This document shows, in pieces, positions 11,701 to 17,705 of a stretch of 23,463 nucleotides of DNA (positions within the stretch are counted from its first letter, which is position 1; each line of letters opens with the position of its first letter). Source of the DNA: Haplomitrium mnioides (taxonomy: Eukaryota > Marchantiophyta > Haplomitriopsida > Calobryales); the NCBI GenBank assembly GCA_049999725.1, contig JBNGIS010038459.1, forward strand, positions 1 to 23,463. Reading direction: 5' to 3'. The position numbers were made by a program, and so were the translations under genes. The notes under the pieces are model-generated. The model saw only the letters and a program-made list of their open reading frames with translations, had not been told where the DNA came from and did not search any database.

Positions 11701-14700
11701 GAAACTTCTTCAAAGGATTCAGGAGCTTTTTGTTTGATAAATCTTTTGAGCACCCACCAAACCTGCCATATCTCTTTCCACAGCTGAGAGGTGTCTGACC
11801 AGCATGAGGATCTGCAGTTAGCTACTGACCACAATAGGGAGTGACCCCAACCTAGTTTACCGAGTGGTCTAGCTTGGCTGGGTCTATACAGTAAGAACGT
11901 TTTGCATGTTGAGCCCCCTGGCAGAACCATCTTCATAATCCACTTCCCCAGCAGGGCTTGAATCTGCCCATATATGTCTATCAGTCCCAAATCCCCTTCT
12001 TTCTTCCTCTTCACACATGTTTCCCACACCACCGGAGCTCTGCAGTTTTCCCCATTTCCTGACCAAAGGAAATTTCTCACCAGCTGTTTGATTTCTTTTA
12101 AGGGGGGAACTCCCCCCTGCCCAGCAAGAAGCAAAGTACCAGATGGATCCCAGAAGGATTTGATTGATGATTAACAGTCTTCCTGGCAGGCTAATATATC
12201 TGTTGCACCAAAACTTGAGCTTTGATCTGATTCTGTCCACCAAGATGTTCTTAATTGCTGGTAGACCACTTTGAAGGCTGAACGGAATACCTAGGAATTT
12301 CAAGACTGTATCTTTTTCTGCCTATTTCCAGTTGGTGCCCACATCCTTGCTCGTGAAACAAGGTACCACCTCTGTCCAGTGCAATTACTTTTCAGAGCCC
12401 TGCTCTGATCCTTGGGACTATCTGCTGCAACTAGCTCACACTCATCATCTGAGCTGTCTTCATTTGCAGCATAAGCTCTGTCACTCATCTTGGTCTTGCT
12501 CATACCTTTGTTGGTCTTTGTATCTTCTAGCTCTTGGTGAATTTGGACTCGTCACTTGAAGTTGAAGCAGGTTTGCCATGCTTCACCCAGCAGTTCCTCC
12601 CCAAGTGCTTGNNNNNNNNNNTTCCCTTCTTTGCAACTAATGCTGAATCCATACTGTTGCCTACTTCTGCCTGGGCATCTTCAGTCATCAGCATTCTTGT
12701 GGCATTGTCCCATCTGAGTGTTCAGGGTCCTGCTAGGCAAAGAATGTCGCTGCAGTATCATATTTGCTGTCTAGGGACAGCAGGAAGATGCTCACAGTTT
12801 TAAGTCTGTGAGCTTGAGGCTCAAATCTGCTACACATGCGAAGAACTTCTCCATGGTGGTGACATGTATTGCCATTGGAGTTTCCGGCAAGCTTAAAGCT
12901 TCCTCAGGTAAGCAAGACCTCTTGCAGCTCTCTCTGCATGAAATCTTGTCTACAAGGTTTCCCATATGTCATAGGCATGGGATTCTTTCCTTGTGACCTC
13001 TATTGACTTCGTGATTCCCTGCATTGGTTTTTTTTTTCTTTGTATGGGTTTGCAGGCGTTCACATGCTTCTGCTCCCTGGGATCAAAAAGTCAATTTTCC
13101 CCATGGATCCCTGTGGTGCTGCCACATGTCAGCTCCTGGAGCTTCCACGTGTCACATCTTGAAGCTGCCACATCACCTTTCCTAAAAGTCACTCAAAACT
13201 AGCCAACATTAGTTAGAAGAAAAAACAAGCAAATAAGAAACATGTTACAAAGGATCCTTCCCAGGATTGTTCATTGGGAAGAACTGTACACCTGATCCTG
13301 AGCAAGACCAGTTCTCCCACTCACGCAATTGTTCTCAACAGTATTTGGTAATCAATCAGGAGCCTACCTCTTAAATAATAAACAATGGTATCTTGCCAAA
13401 ACTTTTGATCATACTTCTAAGGCATGTTGTTTCTTTTAATTCATTTTATTATCAATAATACAGCCTGGTGAATGAAACCTGTGCCTCCAAATTCTCCCAA
13501 GGTCCCCCCGGAATACCTTTAGTGCTTGTTGGATATTCTTGCTATGCCAGCACAGGGAAAAGAATCTTTTCCAAATGACATCAAGAATCATGAATCCCAA
13601 TCAGCATTGATCCAAGTGTGCACATTGTGGTTTTGCTAAAGAGGCAATGAGCAGGATAGGACATTGTGGTGTCATTAATCATCACCCTCCACTGTGGCAT
13701 GGCTATCAAAAATAAATGTGTTGTGAGCCATGAATGATGTCACTGCGTGAGTTACACTGGGGTTCTGAGATATGCCCTTAAGTTTGGGAAAATGAGAAGC
13801 TATCCATTTGCCATGAATCTTACAAATCCACATGGTTCAGCAACTATACACTATGTCCAGGATGTAGAGACAGTCAATTGGGCCTCTTAGTCATCCAAAA
13901 TGGAAGGTGACAGGGGAGTTCCAAGATGATTCTGTGGCTGCACCAGAGACTAGCTCAGATGCTCCTCTGACTGCAAATGAGACGGCTATTGGTTCAAGTG
14001 AGAAGTCGGGGTCTGAAGGGACACCAGAGTTCCAAATGGTCCAACTGAAGCCACCACAGAAGCCCAAGTGTTCTTAACGGAGGAGGCAGCTTCTGACAAG
14101 TGGGAAATGATCACAAAGAGGTATGCACGGCATGAAAAACTGAAAGCAGCCGTGGCAGATCAGGATACAGCTACTAGTCTGGCCACCAAGTGCCAGACAA
14201 GGTTCTCAAAATGCTTGTCGTTCAAACAAGACATTCTGGCAAAGGAAATTCTAGACAAAGGTCCCATTTTCTTGGAAAGGTCTTCAGAGGATGATTCACC
14301 ACTTCTTTTTTTTTTACCGTAAGCAAACAACTTTATTTACTTTCAAGCATCAAAGGTACAACTTTTTTTCTTCAGAGGATGATTCACTGCATCATAGTGT
14401 AGTCCCCTCTAGGCTTTCTGTGGAACCAGAGATTTGAAGATGTATCAGGCTATTAATTAGAGGGGCTAGAGTGTTTGCAGTGTCCTTTGATTATACATGT
14501 TGATAATATTTTGGATTGACAGCCTAGGGCTAGTGATCTACCTTAGGAGGACTTGTAATAGATTCTATTGGCAGGTAGCTGTCACTGGACACCTTTGTGT
14601 CCCGAATTGGCTACCCTTGACGAAGTGGTTTGCTTTAGTCCTTTGATGTTTTGCCGCTTCAGCGATTGTATTTGATGTGGTAATAAAGTTTTTACTTCCT

Positions 14701-17495
14701 GTAAAAAAATAAAAATAAAAATTGGGCCTCTTAGCTTAATTTCAGTGCCAACACTAAAGCCCCAGATTTCAGCACTGTCAATGGTGGAAAATGGTAATGA
14801 ATCCAAGTTTACAATGGAAAAGAGTCCAAGTGCAAGATTTTGATGCTATGCTATTCATTCAAAATAACTTATAGACTAAATAGACACAGTTGATAGATAA
14901 GTTAAGATGCCACCATCTAATAAGTTCTGCGCTGTTGACCATTTCCATGAAGAAGTGGAGAGGAAACAAAATATAGTTACGAAGATATCAAGAGTAAAAC
15001 TAATCACAAAAACAAATAAATGGAAGTTGCAACAAAATATGGTGTGGAAACAAAACCACACAAACATGTGATGGTAACAAAATGGGCATTGAAACAGCAA
15101 GAAAAAACTCACACATATTACAACTATAGCCATGAAGATGTGGAGAGTAAGAAATACCACAACAACAAATGATGGTGCCACTGTAATGTAGCTATTGCTT
15201 TACATTACATTCCAACAATCTCACAAGCACAAGACAAGGTAACCAATAGTGCAAATTATGATGCAAAGTAAAGTTTGCCATTCATCCATAATTTCCTACC
15301 GTCAGAAAATCATCAAATGTGAACTCTGCATAACCAAGCTCAATCAATGTATTTTTGCAAAGCTCGATATTCTTCATAACTCGTTGAACCTCTGCTTCAT
15401 CGTGAGTCTCCAAAATATGTTCCTGCCATCAAAGAAATAGTCAGACTGGTAGAACCATGTGAAATACTAAGAAATATGTATACAGGCTGTACATAAGTGT
15501 CCCAGCATAATGAGGATATGTAGAATATAAACAAGAATGCGGAAGGTCAAAAACCCACACAAACATTTGATAGTAATCAGATGGCAATGCAATAGTCTAG
15601 GAAAACCTAGATAACCCACAAAATAGGAGTGCAGCATTCACACTTTCAGTAACCAAACTTGTGATCATTCAGCTTCATCTTCTAAAGCTCCTATATAGTC
15701 ATGAAGATGTGGAGAGTAAAACAAACCACAAAAACAAATAAATGGAAGCTGCAATTAGTCTAGGAAAAACCTACACACATCACAACTGCGCAGCACATAG
15801 AGTGAAGCCTTCACAGTTTGGTGTCAGACACAAAGTTTCAGACTATTCAGCCTCATCATGTGTAGCAGTGACAAGCTGCCACAACTTCCCGCTGGTTTCA
15901 TCAGTTCCCAACAGCAGGTCCAGATCAATCTTTGTACTGAGTTTCTGCCACTTTCCGGAAGCAACGGGAAAACTCAGTCATGATAATGCCTAACACTCCA
16001 TCAAGAATCCAAACTAATCAAAATCTGTGAACTCTCAAGCATCAACTTGCCACATCATTCATTTCACTGTAGTTTGATCTTGTGAAGCAGACATCCAAGA
16101 GAAAAACTCTGAGAGAGGTTTGCTGAAAGGTTAGTGATTGGGGCCTTCCACACCATGAACATAGCACATAAGCACATCACTGGTGACAACTTGGATGCAG
16201 AACATCCACAAAGTCACTGAACAATATAGTTATGAAGTTGTGGAGAGTAAAACTAACCACAAAAACAAATAAATGGAAGCTGCAACAATCTAGGGAAAAC
16301 CTACACACATCACAACTGCCCAACACATAGAGTGCAGCCTTCACAATGTGGTGTCAGACACAAATTTTCAGACTATTCAGCCTCATCATGTGTAGCAGTG
16401 AAGCAAACAGGGACTAGAGTACAAGGCACATCAAAGTGCAAGCAAATAAGAAGCAAACTAGAAAGCCATAAAAAATAAAGTAAGAAGGGTGGGCTGGGGC
16501 TCACCGGTAAAGGAATGTGCTCAAACTCTGTAACTCTAACTACAACAAGAACCATCATGAGTGGTACTGCAAGGGCAATAAGTAGAACACCATACCAGAG
16601 GTTCCAAAACAATAGGGCTAGCTAGCACTGGTCAGGATAGTTGAGGAATACTGGAATGTACAATCTGTCCCCAAAAAGCCCATGAAATCATTGAAGGAAT
16701 GTAGGCAGGTGGAGAAAACATGGTGTTTATCATCACATTGCATCGAAGTTTGCAGGCAGCACCTTGTCAAAACCTTGAACCAATTGACCATTTCACATCA
16801 GAGGCAGTGCTATTCTCAGTTGTCAGAGGATGTAGATAAGTCAGAGTAGCATATTGCCTGTCAGTTAAGGAGCAGAAGAACTGAAGTGTTGAAAGCTGAA
16901 AGCAGTACCTAACAAAGTACTAGAGATTAAGCACTTCATTGTACTGGCATGCACACTCTCTGTTTTGCACTATTTTGCAAGCTATGTCCCAGGGGGGCCT
17001 AGATTAGGGGGAAACCCAGGAGAGACAAACAAACTTAACAGCAGAGAATGTCAAGTACAATTACAAAACAGAGTATCAAAAGCATGTCAATTAATAAACT
17101 TCACTTCATGATCTTTCTTGAACATGATGCCTGCACTACACATATTGACAGAGCACAACCATAAATCAGAGGAAAGGGACGTAATCATACCAGGTATGAA
17201 AACATGAAACTGCGGAAGAAACAGTTTCCATCACCCCGAGCGCGTCTGATTGCTCCATAAGTTTGACCTAATTTCTGTGTCAATCATACTTAGTAATACA
17301 AGTAGTATATCTGTAAGCCTTATCCCCAACACTAGCGACTGCCCACTAATTTTAATTTATTTTTAAATACAGACAAGAATCCAGCTACACAATTCAGTGC
17401 CATATAGTCAACCTTACCTCGACTTTTGCCTTGAACACTGGGTTGCCCGCTTCATACTCAACAGCTAGTACAGAGAGAGCCTCCTGCATCATTCT
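5527..17495 (-). CDS. OTUB1: Otubain-like ubiquitin thioesterase (OTUB1 family), 7 visible exons
   Basis: Otubains are cysteine proteases of the OTU superfamily that cleave ubiquitin chains in cytosol and nucleus. Seven minus-strand exons join in phase: 17495-17418, 17274-17191, 15422-15300, 6664-6612, 6409-6360, 6120-6020 and 5769-5527, giving 732 nt (243 residues plus stop). All introns are GT-AG. The order matches plant OTUB1: LSVLAVEYEAGNP (about residues 7-19), catalytic loop GDGNCFFRSF (Asp41, Cys44), GYAEFTFDDF, CRDRYISDY, FFEPFILGLSN, EPMGEESDHVHITALSDALG, and the C-terminal RPGHYDILY with catalytic His236. Introns are 143, 1768, 8635, 202, 239 and 250 bp; the 8.6-kb one carries nested retrotransposons. 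Plant homologues are around 300 residues, so about 60 N-terminal residues are missing, either upstream of 17600 behind LINE insertions or in the poorly conserved segment up to 17591. The protein ends soon after DILYAK. No in-frame stop or frameshift is seen, so the gene may be functional. Confidence 0.9.
6020..6120 (-). CDS. OTUB1: Otubain exon f (101 nt)
   Basis: Completes the split Val codon (TT), then encodes VMFFRFVTSAEIRKRAEFF and EPFILGLSNMNVQQ. This is the strongly conserved MFFRFVTxxxIRxRxxFFEPFI region. The acceptor is GTGTAG|TT and the donor is CAACAG|GTAACT. Confidence 0.9.
6360..6409 (-). CDS. OTUB1: Otubain exon e (50 nt)
   Basis: Starts with the last base of the split Ser codon, encodes IDTLVERCRDRYISDY, and ends with the first base (G) of a Val codon. 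The family equivalent is ELVNRSRDQSVSDY. The acceptor is CCCTGCAG|C and the donor is TATG|GTGAGC. Confidence 0.85.
6612..6664 (-). CDS. OTUB1: Otubain exon d (53 nt)
   Basis: Encodes IFVDQLDSVLPNRETSI plus the first two bases (AG) of a Ser codon completed by C at 6409. It matches the LFLEQLDxIL...EESIS segment of plant OTUB1. The acceptor is TTTGCAG|ATT and the donor is AATAAG|GTGATT. It is 8.6 kb from the previous exon. Confidence 0.85.
7025..7785. repeat. Two diverged copies of an intronic repeat
   Basis: The segment near 7025-7175 (CCCAGCTGTCGATATAAGTTATGCC ... GGGTGGGAAATAATGTTGGCTAG) recurs in diverged form at 7660-7785 (CCCAGCTGTGGACATAAGTCATGCC ... AGGTGGGAAAAC ... ATAATGTTGGCTAG). 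A weaker relative lies at 15900-16010. These are old interspersed repeats inside otubain introns; no coding content was recognised. Confidence 0.6.
7290..7390 (-). mobile_element. Degenerate LINE-A 3' end
   Basis: The minus strand reads GCGCTGTACTTTCAGTCCTTGTAGCCCTAGGCCTGGC and then GACTTTGGTATC. This matches the LINE-A 3' end at 19585-19635 (GCGCATTGTACTCTCAGTCCTTATGGCCCTAGGGCTGGC and then GACTTTAATTG). The preceding hairpin is retained as CGCA-GTG-TGCG at 7371-7381. The ATTCT tail is lost. It sits between the two intronic repeat copies of 7025-7785. Confidence 0.7.
7803..8057 (-). pseudogene. Copia RT fragment (catalytic box degraded)
   Basis: The frame contains RAWYLKMDQHWLSNCF, RSEAEHCVYIKSDKH and FVLYVNGLLLLS. 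The family consensus for the last is LYVDDLLL, so both catalytic aspartates of YVDD are replaced (YVNG). The N-terminal half of the RT and everything after this box are missing. Confidence 0.85.
8430..8744 (-). pseudogene. Copia integrase C-terminal part
   Basis: The minus frame reads SQTTARSSPEQNGATRQMNR and then TVVEKARCMLREAGPEK, matching the integrase motif (T)PxQNGVAERxNRTLxExARxML. Further on, stop-interrupted matches to AEAxxTAxY and to the DVSHLRVFGCxAY region can be read. It continues directly from the integrase piece at 9354-9570 once the LINE-B insertion and one copy of its 14-bp duplication are discounted. Confidence 0.85.
8745..8758. repeat. Target-site duplication of LINE-B copy 2 (left)
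   Basis: CTTTTGATTCCTTT, identical to 9354-9367. It flanks the 595-bp LINE-B insertion. Confidence 0.9.
8759..9353 (-). mobile_element. LINE-B copy 2: RT-less retroelement inserted in Copia integrase
   Basis: A 595-bp insertion flanked by a perfect 14-bp target-site duplication. In the minus sense it carries a short coding-like segment (ending LAKKILEDDKDSLEVSLEDY and SLLHSVIPS, about 9300-9155), then a LINE-A 3' fragment, then a 3' region ending GGTAATAAAGTTTAACTTCCTGTCAAAAAG. The 3' region is homologous along its length to 14390-14710 on the plus strand. No reverse transcriptase is present. The AATAAA and A-rich end beside the duplication indicate target-primed integration. Confidence 0.87.
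9062..9155 (-). mobile_element. LINE-A 3' end nested inside LINE-B copy 2
   Basis: The minus strand reads CCCCTCCGCACTCTTGTGCG ... CCTTATGGCCCTAGGGCTGGCTCTGGACTTTAATTGAATTCTATTC, near-identical to 19570-19650. It ends in an ATTCT-repeat tail. The left junction in LINE-B falls at a shared CCCCTC, so microhomology or template switching could have joined them. High identity to 19570-19650 implies that it is young relative to the Copia host. Confidence 0.9.
9354..9367. repeat. Target-site duplication of LINE-B copy 2 (right)
   Basis: CTTTTGATTCCTTT, the second perfect copy of the duplication at 8745-8758. Confidence 0.9.
9354..9570 (-). pseudogene. Copia integrase core fragment
   Basis: The minus frame contains VETQRTDGGGEYTSKEFKSY and LKEKGIK. 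The family motif is LRSDNGGEYxSxxFxxFxxxxGI, which holds the second catalytic Asp of the DDE integrase core. It is cut after KGIK by the LINE-B insertion and its 14-bp duplication at 9354-9367. Confidence 0.9.
9576..10040 (-). pseudogene. Copia protease tail and GAG_pre-integrase fragment
   Basis: The minus frame reads NLTQVQTRRVRNMDKN, MGEVTISI, LKLMNALYIPELRYTLISID and then LWHRRPGHLG. These match the Copia segment running from the protease end (LxNVLYVPELRxNLLSVxxL) into the GAG_pre-integrase zinc-binding region (LWHxRLGH). The frame is open for 150 codons here. LINE-C interrupts the upstream side near 10050. Confidence 0.88.
10085..10320 (-). other. LINE-C 3' UTR
   Basis: Lies between the ORF2 stop and the A-rich tail. 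In the minus sense its last 110 bases (GCCGCTCGGCCTGATTGC ... GTAAATAAAGTTGCTTGCTTTCGGTAAAAAG) recur at 11547-11661 and, in shortened form, at 14300-14368. A short hairpin GCC-GCTC-GGC sits at 10148-10157. Confidence 0.8.
10321..12303 (-). pseudogene. LINE-C ORF2: RT C-terminus and zf-RVT domain
   Basis: The frame starts KFLGIPFSLQSGLPAI and continues to LPGRLLIINQILLGSIWY, which matches the L1-type YLGxPF ... GRLxLIxxVLxxIPxY region. A 359-codon open frame (12134-11055) follows with EIKQLVRNFLWSG and WEKTCxPKxxGGLGL-like WETCVKRKKEGDLGLIDI. After further frame changes, the end shows the zf-RVT motif CVCCKEDLLEDFIHCFWLCP, with stop at 10321. RT catalytic motifs lie upstream and are absent, so it cannot be autonomous. 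At least three frameshifts are needed. Confidence 0.87.
11547..11661 (-). mobile_element. 115-bp LINE-C 3'-end insertion within LINE-C ORF2
   Basis: Flanked by a perfect 11-bp duplication GAATTTTCTCC (11536-11546 and 11662-11672). The insert in the minus sense is the terminal 3' UTR of LINE-C and ends in an A-rich tail. Insert plus one duplication copy is 126 bp, a multiple of three. The surrounding ORF2 frame reads through it without a stop. Confidence 0.9.
12310..13000 (-). pseudogene. Copia gag and protease start
   Basis: In the minus sense, around 12985-12730, stop-interrupted frames give SHAYDIWETL, then MEKFFACVADLSLKLTDLK and FLLSLDSKYDTAATF, matching the UBN2-type Copia gag. Near 12600 the frame gives LGRNCWVKHGKPAS, the second half of a CCHC zinc knuckle; its first half falls in the assembly gap. 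The protease motif WYLVS (family: WYLDSGAxxHM) follows at about 12385. The active-site DSG is lost. Confidence 0.78.
12612..12621. other. Assembly gap (10 N)
   Basis: Ten undetermined bases. They fall in the Copia zinc-knuckle region; the true gap length is unknown. Confidence 0.99.
13001..13875. other. Intron sequence without recognised feature
   Basis: Lies between the Copia gag relic and LINE-B copy 1. The left part may include the Copia 5' untranslated or LTR region: a minus-strand TGTTGGCTAG occurs near 13200, but no partner copy supports an LTR. No coding motif was recognised. Confidence 0.45.
13876..13890. repeat. Target-site duplication of LINE-B copy 1 (left)
   Basis: AATTGGGCCTCTTAG, repeated exactly at 14720-14734. 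Confidence 0.93.
14281..14299. repeat. 19-bp target-site duplication (left)
   Basis: TCTTCAGAGGATGATTCAC, repeated exactly at 14369-14387. It flanks the 69-bp insert in LINE-B copy 1. Confidence 0.95.
14300..14368 (-). mobile_element. 69-bp LINE-C 3'-end insertion
   Basis: In the minus sense it is the last part of the LINE-C 3' UTR (TTGTACCTTTGATGCTTGAAAGTAAATAAAGTTG ... CGGTAAAAAAAAA), with a poly-A tail. The flanking duplication is 19 bp. It is an extreme 5' truncation. Confidence 0.9.
14369..14387. repeat. 19-bp target-site duplication (right)
   Basis: Second copy of the duplication at 14281-14299. Confidence 0.95.
14720..14734. repeat. Target-site duplication of LINE-B copy 1 (right)
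   Basis: Second copy of AATTGGGCCTCTTAG (13876-13890). The first A could belong to the A-rich tail. Confidence 0.93.
14940..16410. repeat. Irregular repeat array in otubain introns
   Basis: A module beginning ATGAAGATGTGGAGAGTAAAAC-like and continuing CACAAAAACAAATAAATGGAAGCTGCAA starts near 14947/14979, 15132, 15701 and 16232. The last two copies extend for about 175 bp in close agreement, through CACATCACAACTGC and CAGACTATTCAGCCTCATCATGTGTAGCAGTGA. Otubain exon c (15300-15422) lies between the units, so the array spans two introns. No coding or structural motif was identified. Confidence 0.8.
15300..15422 (-). CDS. OTUB1: Otubain exon c
   Basis: Encodes 41 codons, phase 0 at both ends, opening EHILETHDEAEVQRV and ending GYAEFTFDDFLT. 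It matches the helical segment after the catalytic loop in plant OTUB1 proteins (EHIL...EVxRI...GYTxFTFEDF). The acceptor is TGGCAG|GAA and the donor is ACG|GTAGGA. Confidence 0.88.
17191..17274 (-). CDS. OTUB1: Otubain exon b, catalytic Asp/Cys loop
   Basis: Encodes KLGQTYGAIRRARGDGNCFF and then RSFMFSYL in 28 codons, phase 0 at both ends (ACACAG|AAA and CTG|GTATGA). GDGNC carries the Asp and the nucleophilic Cys that define OTU proteases. Confidence 0.9.
17418..17495 (-). CDS. OTUB1: Otubain exon a (first secure exon)
   Basis: Encodes RMMQEALSVLAVEYEAGNP and then VFKAKVE, the conserved segment just before the OTU catalytic loop. The acceptor is CTAATGCAG|AGA and the donor is GTCGAG|GTAAGG, both phase 0. 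The frame stays open upstream to an ATG at 17591. However, a strong donor (GTCGAC|GTAAGT) at 17562/17561 would define a 66-nt intron ending at this acceptor and a short upstream coding piece. Whether translation starts at 17591 or in an exon further upstream cannot be settled from sequence alone. Confidence 0.8.
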
Positions 17496-17617
17496 CTGCA
17501 TTAGAAAGTATGTGCTCTCACAAATTGAGCCCACAAAGTTAGTTAGATCCTGCAAACTTACGTCGACACCTTGAACTCTTCCATGCTTCATCCAAGGGGC
17601 CCATCGGCCTGGCTGAT

Positions 17618-17705
17618 AATAAATTCTCTCTCCCTTTAATAGTGGCCCTAAGGCTAGCCAGCTTGGGACTGTAAACTAATTCTATTCAATTCTCATTCTA
17701 TTCTA
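17618..17705 (+). mobile_element. Degenerate LINE-A 3' end
   Basis: AGTGGCCCTAAGGCTAGCC ... GGGACTGTAAACTAATTCTATTCAATTCTCATTCTATTC matches the LINE-A terminal sequence TATGGCCCTAGGGCTGGC ... GGACTTTAATTGAATTCTATTC. It ends directly at the 5'-truncated start of LINE-A copy 1. Confidence 0.75.

Larger units (their letters stand above)
10050..12305 (-). mobile_element. LINE-C: 5'-truncated L1-type LINE inserted in Copia
   Basis: A minus-strand non-LTR element of about 2.25 kb. It begins within the RT C-terminal region near 12303 and ends with a 3' UTR containing GTAAATAAAGTTGC, followed by an A-rich tail (about 10050-10085 in plus coordinates). It separates the Copia protease motif (WYLVS, GNRQKKIQ, about 12310-12400) from the Copia NLTQVQ segment at 10040. 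No clear target-site duplication was found: GATACAGTC and GATAAGTCC at the two ends are only roughly alike. A 115-bp LINE-C 3' end is nested inside it. Confidence 0.85.
7803..13000 (-). mobile_element. Decayed Ty1/Copia retrotransposon with nested insertions
   Basis: In the minus sense the order is gag, zinc-knuckle remnant, protease, GAG_pre-integrase, integrase, RT fragment, which is Copia order (integrase before RT). Every domain has frameshifts or stops, and most of the RT and all of the RNase H are missing. Two retroelements interrupt it: LINE-C between the protease and pre-integrase parts (about 10050-12305), and LINE-B within the integrase (8759-9353). It lies wholly inside the 8.6-kb otubain intron, in the same orientation as the gene. 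No convincing LTR pair or primer-binding site was found. Confidence 0.85.
13897..14440 (+). pseudogene. LINE-B coding region, unknown protein
   Basis: Two frames join across one shift near 14070. The first contains GEFQDDSVAAPETSSDAPLT and then SEKSGSEGTPEFQM, an acidic, Ser/Thr-rich stretch. The second (ATG at 14068) gives FLTEEAASDKWEMITKRYAR, then DILAKEILDKGPIFLERSSE and, after discounting the 69-bp insert, DDSLHHSVVPS. The last part aligns with LINE-B copy 2 (LAKKILEDDKDSLEVSLEDY, SLLHSVIPS), so the protein sequence was conserved between elements. I recognise no family. It may be an ORF1/gag-like C-terminus. Confidence 0.6.
13891..14719 (+). mobile_element. LINE-B copy 1: RT-less retroelement with A-rich tail
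   Basis: An 829-bp insertion flanked by a perfect 15-bp duplication. It contains a coding-like region (13897-14450) and then a 3' region ending GGTAATAAAGTTTTTACTTCCTG and an A-rich tail (14702-14719). It has no reverse transcriptase, endonuclease or zf-RVT motif. The 3' region is homologous to LINE-B copy 2 (8759-9050, minus) and copy 3 (22771-22889, minus). A 69-bp insertion at 14300-14368 interrupts it. Confidence 0.88.

Noticed and set aside
10040-12320. GATAAGTCC / GATACAGTC as target-site duplication of LINE-C
   Set aside because: The match is short and imperfect; chance similarity cannot be excluded, so no duplication is annotated.
13195-13215. Minus-strand TGTTGGCTAG as a possible Copia LTR start
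   Set aside because: The same 10-mer occurs near 7148 and 7752 on the plus strand within an unrelated intronic repeat, and no matching second LTR or primer-binding site was found.
14876-15181. Hydrophobic 101-codon frame, minus strand, looking like membrane segments
   Set aside because: It arises from an AT-rich repeat module (see 14940-16410) read on the opposite strand; Phe/Val/Ile-rich by composition only.
15249-15440. Open frame on the plus strand
   Set aside because: Antisense shadow of otubain exon c.
14940-16410. CRISPR-like or satellite array
   Set aside because: Repeat spacing is irregular (about 150-570 bp), units are long and diverged, and an exon lies inside; this is plant intron sequence.
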